A DNA stretch of 32,613 bases from Acidobacteriota bacterium (GTDB lineage Bacteria > Acidobacteriota > Vicinamibacteria > Vicinamibacterales > UBA823). A program made the translations under genes and the position numbers. This document shows positions 8,953-17,025 of this stretch, piece by piece. The stretch covers positions 1 through 32,613 of the forward strand of contig PCAK01000038.1 of NCBI GenBank assembly GCA_002730525.1. Direction: 5' to 3'. Within the stretch, counting starts at the first letter, position 1; the number at the start of each line of letters is the position of its first letter. The notes beneath the pieces are model-generated. The model had not been told where the DNA came from. It searched no databases and saw only the letters and a list, made by a program, of their open reading frames with translations.

Positions 8953-9111
8953 CTAGAAGAGCGTGTAGATGAAAGGCGCCACCGCCGATCCCTGTGCGAG
9001 GACGATGAGCAAGCTCGCCAGCACCAGCACGACGACGATGGGGAGCAGCCAGTACTTCTTGTTGAAGCGGAGGAATTCCCAGAACTCCGCGAGCACCTGC
9101 ATCTTGGCCAT
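8953..9111 (-). CDS. DUF5989 / SxtK-like small membrane protein
   Basis: A 52-residue protein whose N-terminal amphipathic part (MAKMQVLAEFWEFLRFNKKY) is followed by one transmembrane segment (residues 22-40) and a short tail ending in TLF. The FLRxNKKYWL pattern is the hallmark of DUF5989 proteins. The family is known for sitting beside NodU-type carbamoyltransferases and SxtJ proteins; as I recall, the saxitoxin cluster has a similar very small ORF, sxtK, next to sxtJ and sxtI. Function is unknown; membrane docking of the carbamoyltransferase is an inference. It lies 52 nt before the carbamoyltransferase start and 29 nt after the SxtJ-like gene. Confidence 0.85.
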   Translation of the reverse strand: MAKMQVLAEFWEFLRFNKKYWLLPIVVVLVLASLLIVLAQGSAVAPFIYTLF

Positions 9112-9140
9112 GGTCGTCGTGCCTCTCGTGCGCGCGGGCG

Positions 9141-9533
9141 CTAGAACATCTTCTCCAGGTGCTTCGGATCCCTCTGACGCATCGGATACGGGCTCCAGTA
9201 GGTTGGTTGCGCCGGTCGCCGCCGGCCCAGCGGGTCAGAGCCGGCCATCCGGCGGAACACCCCGATCGGGGTCACGATGAGGAAGAACACCACGGCCAGG
9301 ATGATCCGCGTACTCACGTACGACAGGGCCTCCGCCAGCGCCATCCATCCGCGATTGGGAACGACGAGCAGTCGGGGTGCGACGAGACCCAGGATCACGA
9401 GAACGGCGCCGAGGCCGAACAGCAGCGGGCCCGCGACCGGTGCTTCGCGCCAGACGAGGTAGGCGCCGGCGACCGCCAGCACGCTGCCGACGGCGCGTCC
9501 GAACTGTCGTTCACTTCGCCAAGGGTCTGTCAT
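9141..9533 (-). CDS. SxtJ family membrane protein
   Basis: A 130-residue protein with a short cytosolic N-terminus (MTDPWRSERQFGRAVG) and about three hydrophobic segments (roughly residues 15-30, 34-55 and 70-90). A conserved-looking C-terminal tail (FFLIVTPIGVFRR..., then DPLGRR and a WSP motif) is typical of SxtJ proteins, named from the saxitoxin cluster. The biochemical role is unknown. Position and order (SxtJ-like, DUF5989, carbamoyltransferase) argue for joint action at the membrane. The start ATG lies 10 nt after a TATAAT box and has no Shine-Dalgarno, so the message may be leaderless. Confidence 0.85.
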   Translation of the reverse strand: MTDPWRSERQFGRAVGSVLAVAGAYLVWREAPVAGPLLFGLGAVLVILGLVAPRLLVVPNRGWMALAEALSYVSTRIILAVVFFLIVTPIGVFRRMAGSDPLGRRRPAQPTYWSPYPMRQRDPKHLEKMF

Positions 9534-9543
9534 CTCGCGCCGG

Positions 9544-9549
9544 ATTATA
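9544..9549 (-). promoter_or_regulatory. -10 box for the SxtJ-carbamoyltransferase operon
   Basis: The minus strand reads TATAAT here, in the 33-nt gap between the upstream glycosyltransferase stop (9567) and the SxtJ-like start (9533). The expected transcription start, 6-8 nt downstream, falls within about 4 nt of the ATG. The carbamoyl module may therefore have its own promoter as well as any read-through. Confidence 0.5.
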
Positions 9550-9566
9550 TATCGAGTCGACGCCGA

Positions 9567-10763
9567 TCACGGCGGCGGCGTGGCGGACAACCCGCGGTAG
9601 AGGTTCGCGAGGCGCGCGGCGAGGACCGGCCAGGCGAACCGTTCCTCGGCGCGTCGCCGCAGGGCGTCGCCCCGTCGACGTCCTCCCTCGGCATCCTTCA
9701 GGGCGTCCACCAGGCGCTGCGCCAGCGCGTCGGCGTCGCCCACAGCCGCGTAGATCCCTTCATCGCCGAGCAGTTCACGGTTGACCGGGGTCTCGCTGGC
9801 GACGACGGGCAGACCGCACGCCATGTAGTTCAGGAGCTTGCCGTTGGCCTCGGTGAGGGACTGCTTCGGTGACACCGCGACGTGGCCGAGGCCGAGCCAG
9901 CGCGGCGCCTCGTCGTAGGGGATCCGCCCAGGCAGGGTCACGGCCGCCTGCAGCCCCCGGGAGCGGATCTCGTCGCGGTAATGGTCTTCATTCGGGTAGC
10001 CCATCACCAGGAAGTGTGCGTCGGGCACGTCGGCCACGACGCGGACGGCGGCATCGAGCAGCAGATCGACGCCCTGGTAGGGCGTCAGAACGCCGAGAAA
10101 GACGACGACGCGCTTGCCGACCAGGCCGAGTTGGGCGCGGAGCGCGTCGTCGAGAGGCAGCGGCCGGAACCGTTCCAGGTCGACGCCGTCGGGGAGCGCC
10201 TCGATTCGCGCGGTGGGGACGCCGTGCTCGGCGAGCCATGTCACGCCGTGCGACGAACTGGTCAGGACGAGATCCGGTTGCTGCGACAGCCAGGTCTCGA
10301 TCCGCTGCACGAGCCGTCGGCGCAGACCGTGGGCGGGGAGGAATCCGTGGTCGACGAGTTCGGCGGCCAGGCTGCCCTGGAGGTCGGCGACCAGCGGCAC
10401 GCTCAGCGAGGCGCGGAGGCGGGTGCCGATGGCGATGCCTTCGTGCAGGTGGGCGTGGATGAGGTGCGGGCGGAACCAACGCGCGACCCGGCGGGCGGCG
10501 CGCCAGAGCGAGAGATCGATCACCGGACGCGTCCAGCTCGGTCCGAGTTCGCGCGCGCGGATGCCGGGGATTGAGGTCGCGCGGTGGATCTCCACGTCCG
10601 GCAGATCGCGTCCGCTGGGATAGGTGACGACGGACGACTCGACGCCAAGCGCCGCCAGGCCCCTGACCTCTTCGTAGATCCGGATGTGGCAGCCCCTATC
10701 GCCGAAGAACGGCGTGGGGGCAACGACCAGGACGCGCAGCGGTCCGGATCCGTCGAGGGTCAT
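9567..10763 (-). CDS. Glycosyltransferase family 4 (GT-B fold)
   Basis: A 398-residue GT-B glycosyltransferase. The N-terminal domain shows FFGDRGCHIRIYEEVRGLAALG and an HAHLHEG motif. The C-terminal donor-binding domain has ALPDGVDLERF, VVFLGVLTPYQGVD and SPKQSLTEANGKLLNYMACG, the last equivalent to the usual acidic nucleotide-sugar motif. It probably transfers a sugar from a nucleotide-activated donor to a lipid or glycan at the inner membrane face. The ATG at 10763 overlaps the stop of the GlpD-like gene (ATGA), which suggests translational coupling, and the open frame further upstream is Arg-rich and not conserved-looking. The SxtJ-carbamoyltransferase module follows on the same strand. 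Confidence 0.88.
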   Translation of the reverse strand: MTLDGSGPLRVLVVAPTPFFGDRGCHIRIYEEVRGLAALGVESSVVTYPSGRDLPDVEIHRATSIPGIRARELGPSWTRPVIDLSLWRAARRVARWFRPHLIHAHLHEGIAIGTRLRASLSVPLVADLQGSLAAELVDHGFLPAHGLRRRLVQRIETWLSQQPDLVLTSSSHGVTWLAEHGVPTARIEALPDGVDLERFRPLPLDDALRAQLGLVGKRVVVFLGVLTPYQGVDLLLDAAVRVVADVPDAHFLVMGYPNEDHYRDEIRSRGLQAAVTLPGRIPYDEAPRWLGLGHVAVSPKQSLTEANGKLLNYMACGLPVVASETPVNRELLGDEGIYAAVGDADALAQRLVDALKDAEGGRRRGDALRRRAEERFAWPVLAARLANLYRGLSATPPP

Positions 10764-12439
10764 GCGAAGCCTCCGAGAAACCGTCCGGCCGTCGTGCCTA
10801 GTTGACGGTCGGTCTCGTCCGCACTCCAGCCGAGCCGGTCGGCCATCAGCGCGGCGCATCGGCGAAGGCAGGCATCGCCCGGATGTCCGATCGTGCCGAG
10901 ACCCGTGCGCCGAAACACGACGTCGTCGAGCGTGACGGCCATCTCGCGATCGACGGCGAAGGTGACTTCGGCCTCGAGTGACGGCCGAGACGACGACAGT
11001 GGCGCGAGCCCCGTCGGTGAACCGGTCGCGGCGTCGACGACGGCGTCGGTCTCGGTGCCATAGTGACGGATGAGGTGGCGAACGGCCGGCGGATCCAGGC
11101 GCGGGGCGTGCCGCGCCACGGCCTCGGCCGTGAAGCCGCCCAGATCGTCGATCTCGCCGCCGACCAGCGGCGTCGTGGCCGTCCGCGAGACCGAGGCGGT
11201 CCGCCCGAGCTTCGCGCAGACCAGATCGGTCGCGCGCTCGCCGAGGCGACGGGCGGTCGTGTACTTCGCGCCGAGCGCGGAGATCGCGCCTTCGATGCCG
11301 CCGGCTCGCCCATGGTCGATGATCTGAAAGTTGCCGGATCCCTGGTAGACATCCGGGCTCAGTTCCCCGGCGGTCAGCGGGTACAAGCCGGCGAAGGCGT
11401 GCCGCACGTCGCGTCGCGTCAGGTTCACTTCCGGCAGCGCGGCCGCAACGTCGGCGAGCAGCGCGGCGACGTCCTCTTCCTCCGGAACGATGCGCTCGAG
11501 ACCGGCGGCGTGGGGGCGGTCGCTCGTGCCGATCAGCGAGAGCCCCCGCCAGGGAATGATGAAGATGTGGCGCCCGCCGCGATCGACGAGCGTGCTGGCC
11601 TTGCGCGCCGTCGGCAGCGCGACGGCAAACTGGTCGATCAGCGACCGCGTGATGATGTGGGCCCCTCTCGAAAAACCGGTGATCGCGCGGCGCAGCCCGC
11701 CCAACGTGAGCTGGTCATTGAGCTCGGCCAGCCACGGGCCGGCCGCATTGACGAGTATGCGGCCGCGCACATCGATTGACGTGCCGGTCATGGCGTCGGT
11801 CGCCGTCACGCCCTCCAGCCGTCCGCCCGACTGGATCAGCCTGGTCGCGGGCGCGTAGTTGGCGACGGCAGCACCGTGGCGGACGGCGCTCTTGACGAAG
11901 GCCAGGGTCATCCGTTCGGAACTGTGGAGATGCGATTCGTAGAGCACGTGCGCCCCGGTGACGTCTGCACGCGCGGCCAGGGCCGGCGCGCGTGCGGCCA
12001 GCGCGGCGCGACCGAGATACACGCCCGCCGGCACGCGATTGGCCGGGTCGGTGATGCGCCGGTTCGCGGTTCGGGTCAGCAGTTCGTACGCGGCCATGCC
12101 GGTCTGGAGCAACGGCCGGCCGCGCCTGAGACCGGGATGGGTCGGGATCAGAAACGGCACCCAGTGGATGAGATGGGGCGCCAGCCGCTGGAGGTGGGCG
12201 CGCTCGGTCGCCGACTCCAGCACCTTGTCGATCCGTGCCTGCTGCAGGTACCGGATGCCCCCGTGGATCAGCTTCGAGGAGGCGGCCGAAGTCTCGCCGC
12301 CGAAGTCACCGCGCTCGATCAACGCCACTGACAGCCCGCGGAGGCTGGCGTCATAGGCGATGCACGCGCCCGAGATGCCGCCACCGATGACGATGACATC
12401 GAACGTCGTGGCTTGAAGCGAGGCAAGATCGCGTCGCAT
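10760..12439 (-). CDS. glpD: FAD-dependent glycerol-3-phosphate dehydrogenase, GlpD type
   Basis: A 559-residue flavoprotein expected to oxidise sn-glycerol 3-phosphate to dihydroxyacetone phosphate at the membrane, passing electrons to quinone. The FAD-binding motif is VIGGGISGACIAYDA, followed by the family signature RGDFGGETSAASSKLIHGG. ILVNAAGPW, GRHIFIIPWRG, LIGTSDRP and ALGAKYTTAR are further GlpD hallmarks; the C-terminal helical domain has DDVVFRRTGLGT. The ATG at 12439 places the FAD motif near residue 17, as usual; the longer frame to 12523 is not supported. Unusually, its stop overlaps the start of a glycosyltransferase gene, so it may supply or recycle glycerol phosphate in an envelope pathway, or simply share a promoter. 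It is divergent from the GT-C gene. Confidence 0.92.
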   Translation of the reverse strand: MRRDLASLQATTFDVIVIGGGISGACIAYDASLRGLSVALIERGDFGGETSAASSKLIHGGIRYLQQARIDKVLESATERAHLQRLAPHLIHWVPFLIPTHPGLRRGRPLLQTGMAAYELLTRTANRRITDPANRVPAGVYLGRAALAARAPALAARADVTGAHVLYESHLHSSERMTLAFVKSAVRHGAAVANYAPATRLIQSGGRLEGVTATDAMTGTSIDVRGRILVNAAGPWLAELNDQLTLGGLRRAITGFSRGAHIITRSLIDQFAVALPTARKASTLVDRGGRHIFIIPWRGLSLIGTSDRPHAAGLERIVPEEEDVAALLADVAAALPEVNLTRRDVRHAFAGLYPLTAGELSPDVYQGSGNFQIIDHGRAGGIEGAISALGAKYTTARRLGERATDLVCAKLGRTASVSRTATTPLVGGEIDDLGGFTAEAVARHAPRLDPPAVRHLIRHYGTETDAVVDAATGSPTGLAPLSSSRPSLEAEVTFAVDREMAVTLDDVVFRRTGLGTIGHPGDACLRRCAALMADRLGWSADETDRQLGTTAGRFLGGFA

Positions 12440-12500
12440 GCGTCCGGACAATGACGGGCGGGATGCCGGGGTGATACGCGCCCGGAACGAAACGTTAGCT

Positions 12501-12510
12501 AGTATATAGT
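12501..12510. promoter_or_regulatory. Palindromic -10 element between divergent genes
   Basis: AGTATATAGT reads ACTATATACT on the other strand, giving TATAGT rightward (12505-12510) and TATACT leftward (12501-12506). It lies in the 72-bp gap between glpD (start 12439, leftward) and the GT-C gene (start at 12512 or 12518, rightward). One DNA opening site could serve both directions; the right-hand transcript would start within a few nucleotides of the GTG at 12518. Confidence 0.5.
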
Positions 12511-12511
12511 A

Positions 12512-14419
12512 GTGCCCGTGCACGCACCGTCGGCGCCGTCTACGCCTGAAGATCGTGGACGTGGCGAGTCAGCCGGGGTGACGGCACTCCATCCAGGGTT
12601 CCTCTTCGGCCTCCTGATCTTCGCGTGTCTCGCCGCGGCGGCGCTGTCGATCGACGTCGTCCGCACGGGCTACGGCGTGAAGGGTGACGAATCCACCTAC
12701 GTCACCATGACCCTCAGCGTCGCCCACGACGGCGACCTGGCGTTCGACCGCCGCGATCTCCTGCGGTTCTGGCAGGTGTACCAGAGCGGCCCCGAGGGGA
12801 TCTTCCTGAAGCGCGGCCGGGAGGTCGACGTCGCGTTCGACGGGCGCTGGCCGTTCGTGCACGTCGCCACGACGCCGGACGAGCAGGTGGACCGGCTCTA
12901 CTTCGGGAAGGCGTTCATCTATCCGCTGATCGCCGCGCCGTTCGCGCGGCTCGCTGGCCTGAACGGGATTCTCGCGTTCAACGTCCTGCTGCTCGCTGGC
13001 GTCTTCGGCTGTGCCTACGCCTATGCCTCGAGACGCGGGCCGTCCGGGGGCGCACTCCTGATCGCCGGGGCGTTCCTGGCGGGCTCGATCGCGCCGCTGT
13101 ACCTCGTCTGGCTGACGCCGGAGGTCTTCCACTTCGCGCTCGTCTTCTTTGCCTACTTCGTCTGGCTCTACAAGGAGTCGCGACCGGCCACCGAGGCGCC
13201 GACGCGACTGCTCTGGCGCCCGTCGTCCGATCTGCTGGCTGCCGTGCTCCTCGGGCTGGCGACGTTCTCCAAGCCGAGCCACGCGCTCCTGATCGCGCCG
13301 CTCGTGCTCCTGTGCGGGTGGCGTCGGCAATGGTGGCGCGGCGCCCAGGTGGCCGCGCTGTTCGTCGCCGTCGTGGTCGGGTGCTTCGCCTTGACCGCCG
13401 TCGGTTCGGGCGATGTCAACTATCAGGGCGGCGATCGCAAGGTGTTCTACCGGCAATTTCCGTTCGAGGAGGGGGGGGCACAGTTCGAGCAACTGGGCAC
13501 CGCCATGACGACGAACGAAATTCCCAGCGACGACTCGGCCCCGTCGTTCTGGGGCCTGCTGGCGCGGAATGTGGCCTACTTTCTGGCCGGCCGGCATTTC
13601 GGTCTGCTGCCGTACTATTTCCCGGCCGTCGTCCTCATCGTCTGGGCGTTGTGGCGGTGGCGCGACCTCATGCTCTGGCACGGCTTGATCGGCGGGGCTG
13701 TCGCGGCGACCGCGCTCGTGCTCCTCGTCTTTCTGCCCAACACCTGGTCGGGTGGAGGCGGGCCGCCGGGGAACCGGTATTTCCTGAGCGTGTACCCGGC
13801 GCTGTTCTTTCTCCTGCCGGCGACACCGTCCCTCGTGCCGGGCATCGTCGCCTGGGTGGGCGGTGCCTTGTTCACCGGGCAGATCCTGGCGGACCCGTTC
13901 GTGGCGGCGAAGCGGCCGGGGCAGAAAACGCAGCAAGGCCTGGTGCGGATGCTGCCCGTGGAGCTGACCATGGTGAACGACCTGCCGGTCGGCCTCGACG
14001 TGCTGCGTTCCAGCGTGCCGTACGGGGAGAACCCGCGGGTGTTGCTGTACTACCTCGACAACCACGCGTCGCGGCCGCAGGGCCAGGGAGTGTGGGTGCT
14101 GGGTGGAAAGCGGGCCGATATCATCGTGCGGAGTCCGGTGCCGGTCGAGGCGTTCGAGATCGTCGTGCGGTCGCCGATCGCCAACGTGGCGTGGATCACG
14201 GTCAGTGGGACGACCGATCGGATCGTGCTCGAGCCGGGCGCCCCCGTCCGCGCACGGATTCCCGCGCGACCGGTGACGGCGGAAGGCGGTCACAACGTGC
14301 TGATGTCGATCGCGGCCGAGGAGGGCGTCGTGCCGCAGTTGGCCAAGATCGGGTCGGTCGACCCGCGGTTCCTCGGCGTCTACATCCGCTTCGACGCCGT
14401 TGCCGCGGCGAGCGAATGA
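12512..14419 (+). CDS. GT-C-like polytopic membrane glycosyltransferase, putative
   Basis: A 635-residue membrane protein. The first transmembrane segment (about residues 30-48) is followed by an outer loop with VKGDESTYVTM, the Asp-Glu pair typical of ArnT/PMT-like GT-C enzymes that use polyprenyl-phosphate sugars. Around ten further hydrophobic segments run to about residue 480, then a beta-rich C-terminal domain of about 150 residues. I infer transfer of a sugar from a lipid carrier to an envelope glycan or protein. The start is uncertain: GTG at 12512, GTG at 12518 (which would suit a leaderless message from the -10 at 12505) or GTG at 12578. The gene leads into a GT4 gene 35 nt downstream. 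Confidence 0.72.
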   Translation: MPVHAPSAPSTPEDRGRGESAGVTALHPGFLFGLLIFACLAAAALSIDVVRTGYGVKGDESTYVTMTLSVAHDGDLAFDRRDLLRFWQVYQSGPEGIFLKRGREVDVAFDGRWPFVHVATTPDEQVDRLYFGKAFIYPLIAAPFARLAGLNGILAFNVLLLAGVFGCAYAYASRRGPSGGALLIAGAFLAGSIAPLYLVWLTPEVFHFALVFFAYFVWLYKESRPATEAPTRLLWRPSSDLLAAVLLGLATFSKPSHALLIAPLVLLCGWRRQWWRGAQVAALFVAVVVGCFALTAVGSGDVNYQGGDRKVFYRQFPFEEGGAQFEQLGTAMTTNEIPSDDSAPSFWGLLARNVAYFLAGRHFGLLPYYFPAVVLIVWALWRWRDLMLWHGLIGGAVAATALVLLVFLPNTWSGGGGPPGNRYFLSVYPALFFLLPATPSLVPGIVAWVGGALFTGQILADPFVAAKRPGQKTQQGLVRMLPVELTMVNDLPVGLDVLRSSVPYGENPRVLLYYLDNHASRPQGQGVWVLGGKRADIIVRSPVPVEAFEIVVRSPIANVAWITVSGTTDRIVLEPGAPVRARIPARPVTAEGGHNVLMSIAAEEGVVPQLAKIGSVDPRFLGVYIRFDAVAAASE

Positions 14420-14454
14420 CGCAAGGACCTCCGCGGGGGAGCGGCTAGTTCCCG

Positions 14455-15498
14455 ATGGCCAGGATTACCGTCGTCACCTCTCATCCGCCGCTGAGCCACG
14501 GCGGCCACCTGGTGATCGCCCAGGCGCTCGAGCGAGCGCTCGGCGAGGCGGGCCACGACGTGGCCCTCGTGTACACGGCCGAGGCCGGGTTCGGGACGAT
14601 GGCCTCGGCGTACTGGTCGACCTGGCGGACCGATCCCGGCCGGGCGCACGGAGGGCATTCGGTCGACCAGGTCATCTCCCTCAGGTTTCCAAGCTACGCC
14701 GTGCGGCACCCCCGGCAGGTGTGCTGGCTGAACCACCGGATGCGGGCGTACTACGATGGCTGGGAGCAGTTTCATGCCGGCCTGTCGTGGCGGAATCAGT
14801 TGAAGGAGCAGGCGCGCCGGCGGGTGGTGCACGCCGTCGACCGCCAGCTCCTCACGCGCAACGTCGCTCGGGTCTTCGCGATATCGAAGACGATCCAGGC
14901 GCGGCTGTCGCGGTGGGGCGGGATCGGGGCGGAGGTGCTGTACCCGCCGCCGCCCCAGCGTGCGTATCGCTGTGACGGCTACGGCGACTTTCTGTTCGTG
15001 GTCTCGCGCCTCACGCCGCTCAAGCGGATCGGGCTGGTCGTCGATGCGCTGGCTCATCCCGATGCGGCCGGCGTGCGGTGCCTCATCGCCGGCGACGGCG
15101 ACGAGCAGCCGGCGCTACGTGCCCGGATCGAGGAGCTTGGGATGGGCGGCCGCGTCTCGCTGCTGGGGCGATTGCCGGAGGCGGCGGTGCTCGACCACCT
15201 CGCGCGATGCCGGGCGGTCTGTTTTCCGCCGCTGCGCGAGGACTACGGCTTCGTGACGTCGGAGGCGTTCGCCTCCCGGAAGAGCGTGATCACCTGCTCG
15301 GATAGTGGCGGCCCGGCGGAACTGGTGGAGTCTGGCGTGAACGGCCTGGTGACCGCGCCGACCGCCCCGGCGCTGGCGGCGGCGATCCGCACCGTCATGG
15401 GCGACGTGGCACTCGCCGAGCGATACGGCGCCGCCGGGTCGGAGGTGGCGCGCCGGTTGACGTGGGAGGAGACCGTCTCCCGCCTGGTCCTCGTGTAG
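14455..15498 (+). CDS. Glycosyltransferase family 4 (GT-B fold)
   Basis: A 347-residue glycosyltransferase. The N-terminus (VVTSHPPLSHGGHLVIAQAL) matches the acceptor domain with its Gly-rich loop. The donor domain shows FVVSRLTPLKRIG, LIAGDGDEQPALRARI and REDYGFVTSEAFA, which contains the classic E-x7-E pair, then SGGPAELV. It probably extends a lipid-linked or surface glycan together with the upstream GT-C gene, with which it is likely co-transcribed. A GGGGGAG stretch about 12 nt before the ATG can serve as a ribosome-binding site. After its TAG the same reading frame stays open for 44 more codons (see the small ORF at 15526). Confidence 0.9.
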   Translation: MARITVVTSHPPLSHGGHLVIAQALERALGEAGHDVALVYTAEAGFGTMASAYWSTWRTDPGRAHGGHSVDQVISLRFPSYAVRHPRQVCWLNHRMRAYYDGWEQFHAGLSWRNQLKEQARRRVVHAVDRQLLTRNVARVFAISKTIQARLSRWGGIGAEVLYPPPPQRAYRCDGYGDFLFVVSRLTPLKRIGLVVDALAHPDAAGVRCLIAGDGDEQPALRARIEELGMGGRVSLLGRLPEAAVLDHLARCRAVCFPPLREDYGFVTSEAFASRKSVITCSDSGGPAELVESGVNGLVTAPTAPALAAAIRTVMGDVALAERYGAAGSEVARRLTWEETVSRLVLV

Positions 15499-15525
15499 GA
15501 TCGGTCGGCGGGAGTGTTCCGGCAG

Positions 15526-15633
15526 ATGGCGTATCGCACACCACTCGAGGCGCGGCTGGCACGGCGCGGCATCAAGGCGATCATCGAGTTCGGTCTCATC
15601 CCCCGCGTGCTGGCGGAGGCCGCGGCTTCGTAG
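15526..15633 (+). CDS. Possible small ORF of 35 codons, unknown
   Basis: An ATG at 15526 opens 35 codons ending at TAG 15631-15633, reading MAYRTPLEARLARRGIKAII and onward to LAEAAAS. It lies in the same frame as the preceding GT4 gene, 27 nt after its stop, and the frame between them is open. A GGGAG about 12 nt upstream is a weak ribosome-binding site. It could be a small protein, a former C-terminal extension of the glycosyltransferase cut off by a nonsense mutation, or chance. I recognise no family. Confidence 0.25.
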   Translation: MAYRTPLEARLARRGIKAIIEFGLIPRVLAEAAAS

Positions 15634-15684
15634 CCGACACCCGATGCGGTCCCGAGGAGCCACCTGTCGGAGTCGGGAGGACGC

Positions 15685-16134
15685 GTGCGCGCGGTCGTCC
15701 AGCGGGTGACGTCGGCGCGCGTGACGGTGGCCGACCGCGTGGTCGGCGAGATCGGTCGCGGATTGCTGGTGCTGCTCGGCATCGCCGGGTCGGATGGAAG
15801 GACCGACGTCGAGTACCTGGCGCGGAAACTGTTAGGCCTCCGCGTGTTCGACGACCCGGCGGGCAAGATGAATTTCTCGGTGCAGGAGCGTGGCGGGGCG
15901 GTGTTGGTCGTGTCGCAGTTCACGTTGTGCGGCGATACGCGGCGTGGCCGGCGACCGTCCTACGACGCCGCGGCACCACCCGAGGTCGCCCGGCCGCTCT
16001 ACGAGGCGTTGATCGACGAGCTCCGCCGAAGTGGTGTGCAGGTCGCGACCGGTGAGTTTCAGGCGATGATGGATGTGGCATCGGTCAACGACGGACCGGT
16101 GACGCTGCTGCTCGACAGCGAGAAGCGCTTCTGA
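15685..16134 (+). CDS. dtd: D-aminoacyl-tRNA deacylase
   Basis: A 149-residue enzyme, the usual Dtd length, that hydrolyses D-amino acids (and glycine mischarged on tRNA-Ala) from tRNAs as a translation quality-control step in the cytosol. The N-terminus MRAVVQRVTSARVTV is typical. The two active-site elements are both present: SQFT at residues 77-80 and the Gly-cisPro motif in NDGPVT at 135-140. The start is a GTG with GGAGG 4 nt before it. It precedes an unrelated outer-membrane protein gene by 23 nt. Confidence 0.95.
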   Translation: MRAVVQRVTSARVTVADRVVGEIGRGLLVLLGIAGSDGRTDVEYLARKLLGLRVFDDPAGKMNFSVQERGGAVLVVSQFTLCGDTRRGRRPSYDAAAPPEVARPLYEALIDELRRSGVQVATGEFQAMMDVASVNDGPVTLLLDSEKRF

Positions 16135-16157
16135 GGCGATAGGGGGGAACCGTCAGC

Positions 16158-17012
16158 ATGAGTCGACTTCGGATCGGGACGTGGGCCACGGCAGTCTCGA
16201 TCGTCCTGGGCCCGACCCTGGCGGTCGCCCAGCAACGGCCGCTGGTGACCGAGGATCCGGAGACCGTGGGCGCGGGGATCGTCCTCTTCGAGACCGGCTT
16301 CGACTATCGGCGAGGGGAGCGGTTTCCGGTGTCTGGGCTCGAGGGCAATCTCTGGCGGGTTCCGACGGTGGGGTTCAGCATCGGTCTGAGTTCGATTGCC
16401 GAAGTGCAGATCGATGGAGGGCTCTACAGCCATCTGACCATCACCGACCGCTTCGACGCGCCGCTCTCGGAGATTCTCGAGGTCGACGGCGACACCACCA
16501 GCAGTGTCGAGGACATGGTCATCGGCACGAAGATCCGGTTGGCCGGCGAGACAGCGCGCCGCCCGGCGTTCGGGTTCCGGTTCGCGACGAAGCTGCCTAA
16601 CGCCAGCAACGAGAGCGGCCTGGGGTTCGACACGACAGAGTTTTTCGCGTCCCTGCTCGTGGGCAAGACGATCCAGTCGGTGCGCCTGGTCGGGAACATC
16701 GGCGTCGGGACTCTCGCCGATCCGACGCGTGGCTATCGACAGAATGACGTCTTCACGTACGGCGTGTCGGTCGCGCGAGCCGTTGCCCAGGGGCTCGAAG
16801 TGGTCGGAGAGATCAACGGGCGTTTCGACACGCGAAACGGGACGCCGCCGCAGGGGACCGAGAGCCGTGCGCTGATGCGGTTCGGCACTCGCTACACCCG
16901 CGGCACCGCCAGGTTCGACGTGGCGGTGCTGGTCGGTGTGACGAACGAAGACCCGACCGTCGGCGTCACGGCTGGTCTCACCTACGTCTTCCAGGCGTTT
17001 CAGGTCCCGTAG
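16158..17012 (+). CDS. Predicted outer-membrane beta-barrel protein
   Basis: A 284-residue exported protein. Residues 1-24 form a Sec signal peptide ending AVA before QQRPLVTEDPETV. The mature part alternates hydrophobic and polar residues in many short beta strands with Gly/Asn/Asp turns, and the final strand ends in YVFQAFQVP, so an outer-membrane barrel is likely. The VTEDPETVGAGIVLFETGFDY opening resembles the phenol-degradation/MetA-like transporter family (PF13557), whose substrates are mostly undetermined. A GGGGGG stretch upstream of the ATG can act as the ribosome-binding site. It sits between dtd and dapF with short gaps, but shares no pathway with them. Confidence 0.7.
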   Translation: MSRLRIGTWATAVSIVLGPTLAVAQQRPLVTEDPETVGAGIVLFETGFDYRRGERFPVSGLEGNLWRVPTVGFSIGLSSIAEVQIDGGLYSHLTITDRFDAPLSEILEVDGDTTSSVEDMVIGTKIRLAGETARRPAFGFRFATKLPNASNESGLGFDTTEFFASLLVGKTIQSVRLVGNIGVGTLADPTRGYRQNDVFTYGVSVARAVAQGLEVVGEINGRFDTRNGTPPQGTESRALMRFGTRYTRGTARFDVAVLVGVTNEDPTVGVTAGLTYVFQAFQVP

Positions 17013-17025
17013 CGGCGAGGCGCTG

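Noticed and set aside
12569-14293. 574-codon minus-strand open frame opposite the GT-C gene
   Set aside because: No recognisable domain and a skewed Arg/Glu/Pro composition; the plus strand encodes a clear membrane protein.
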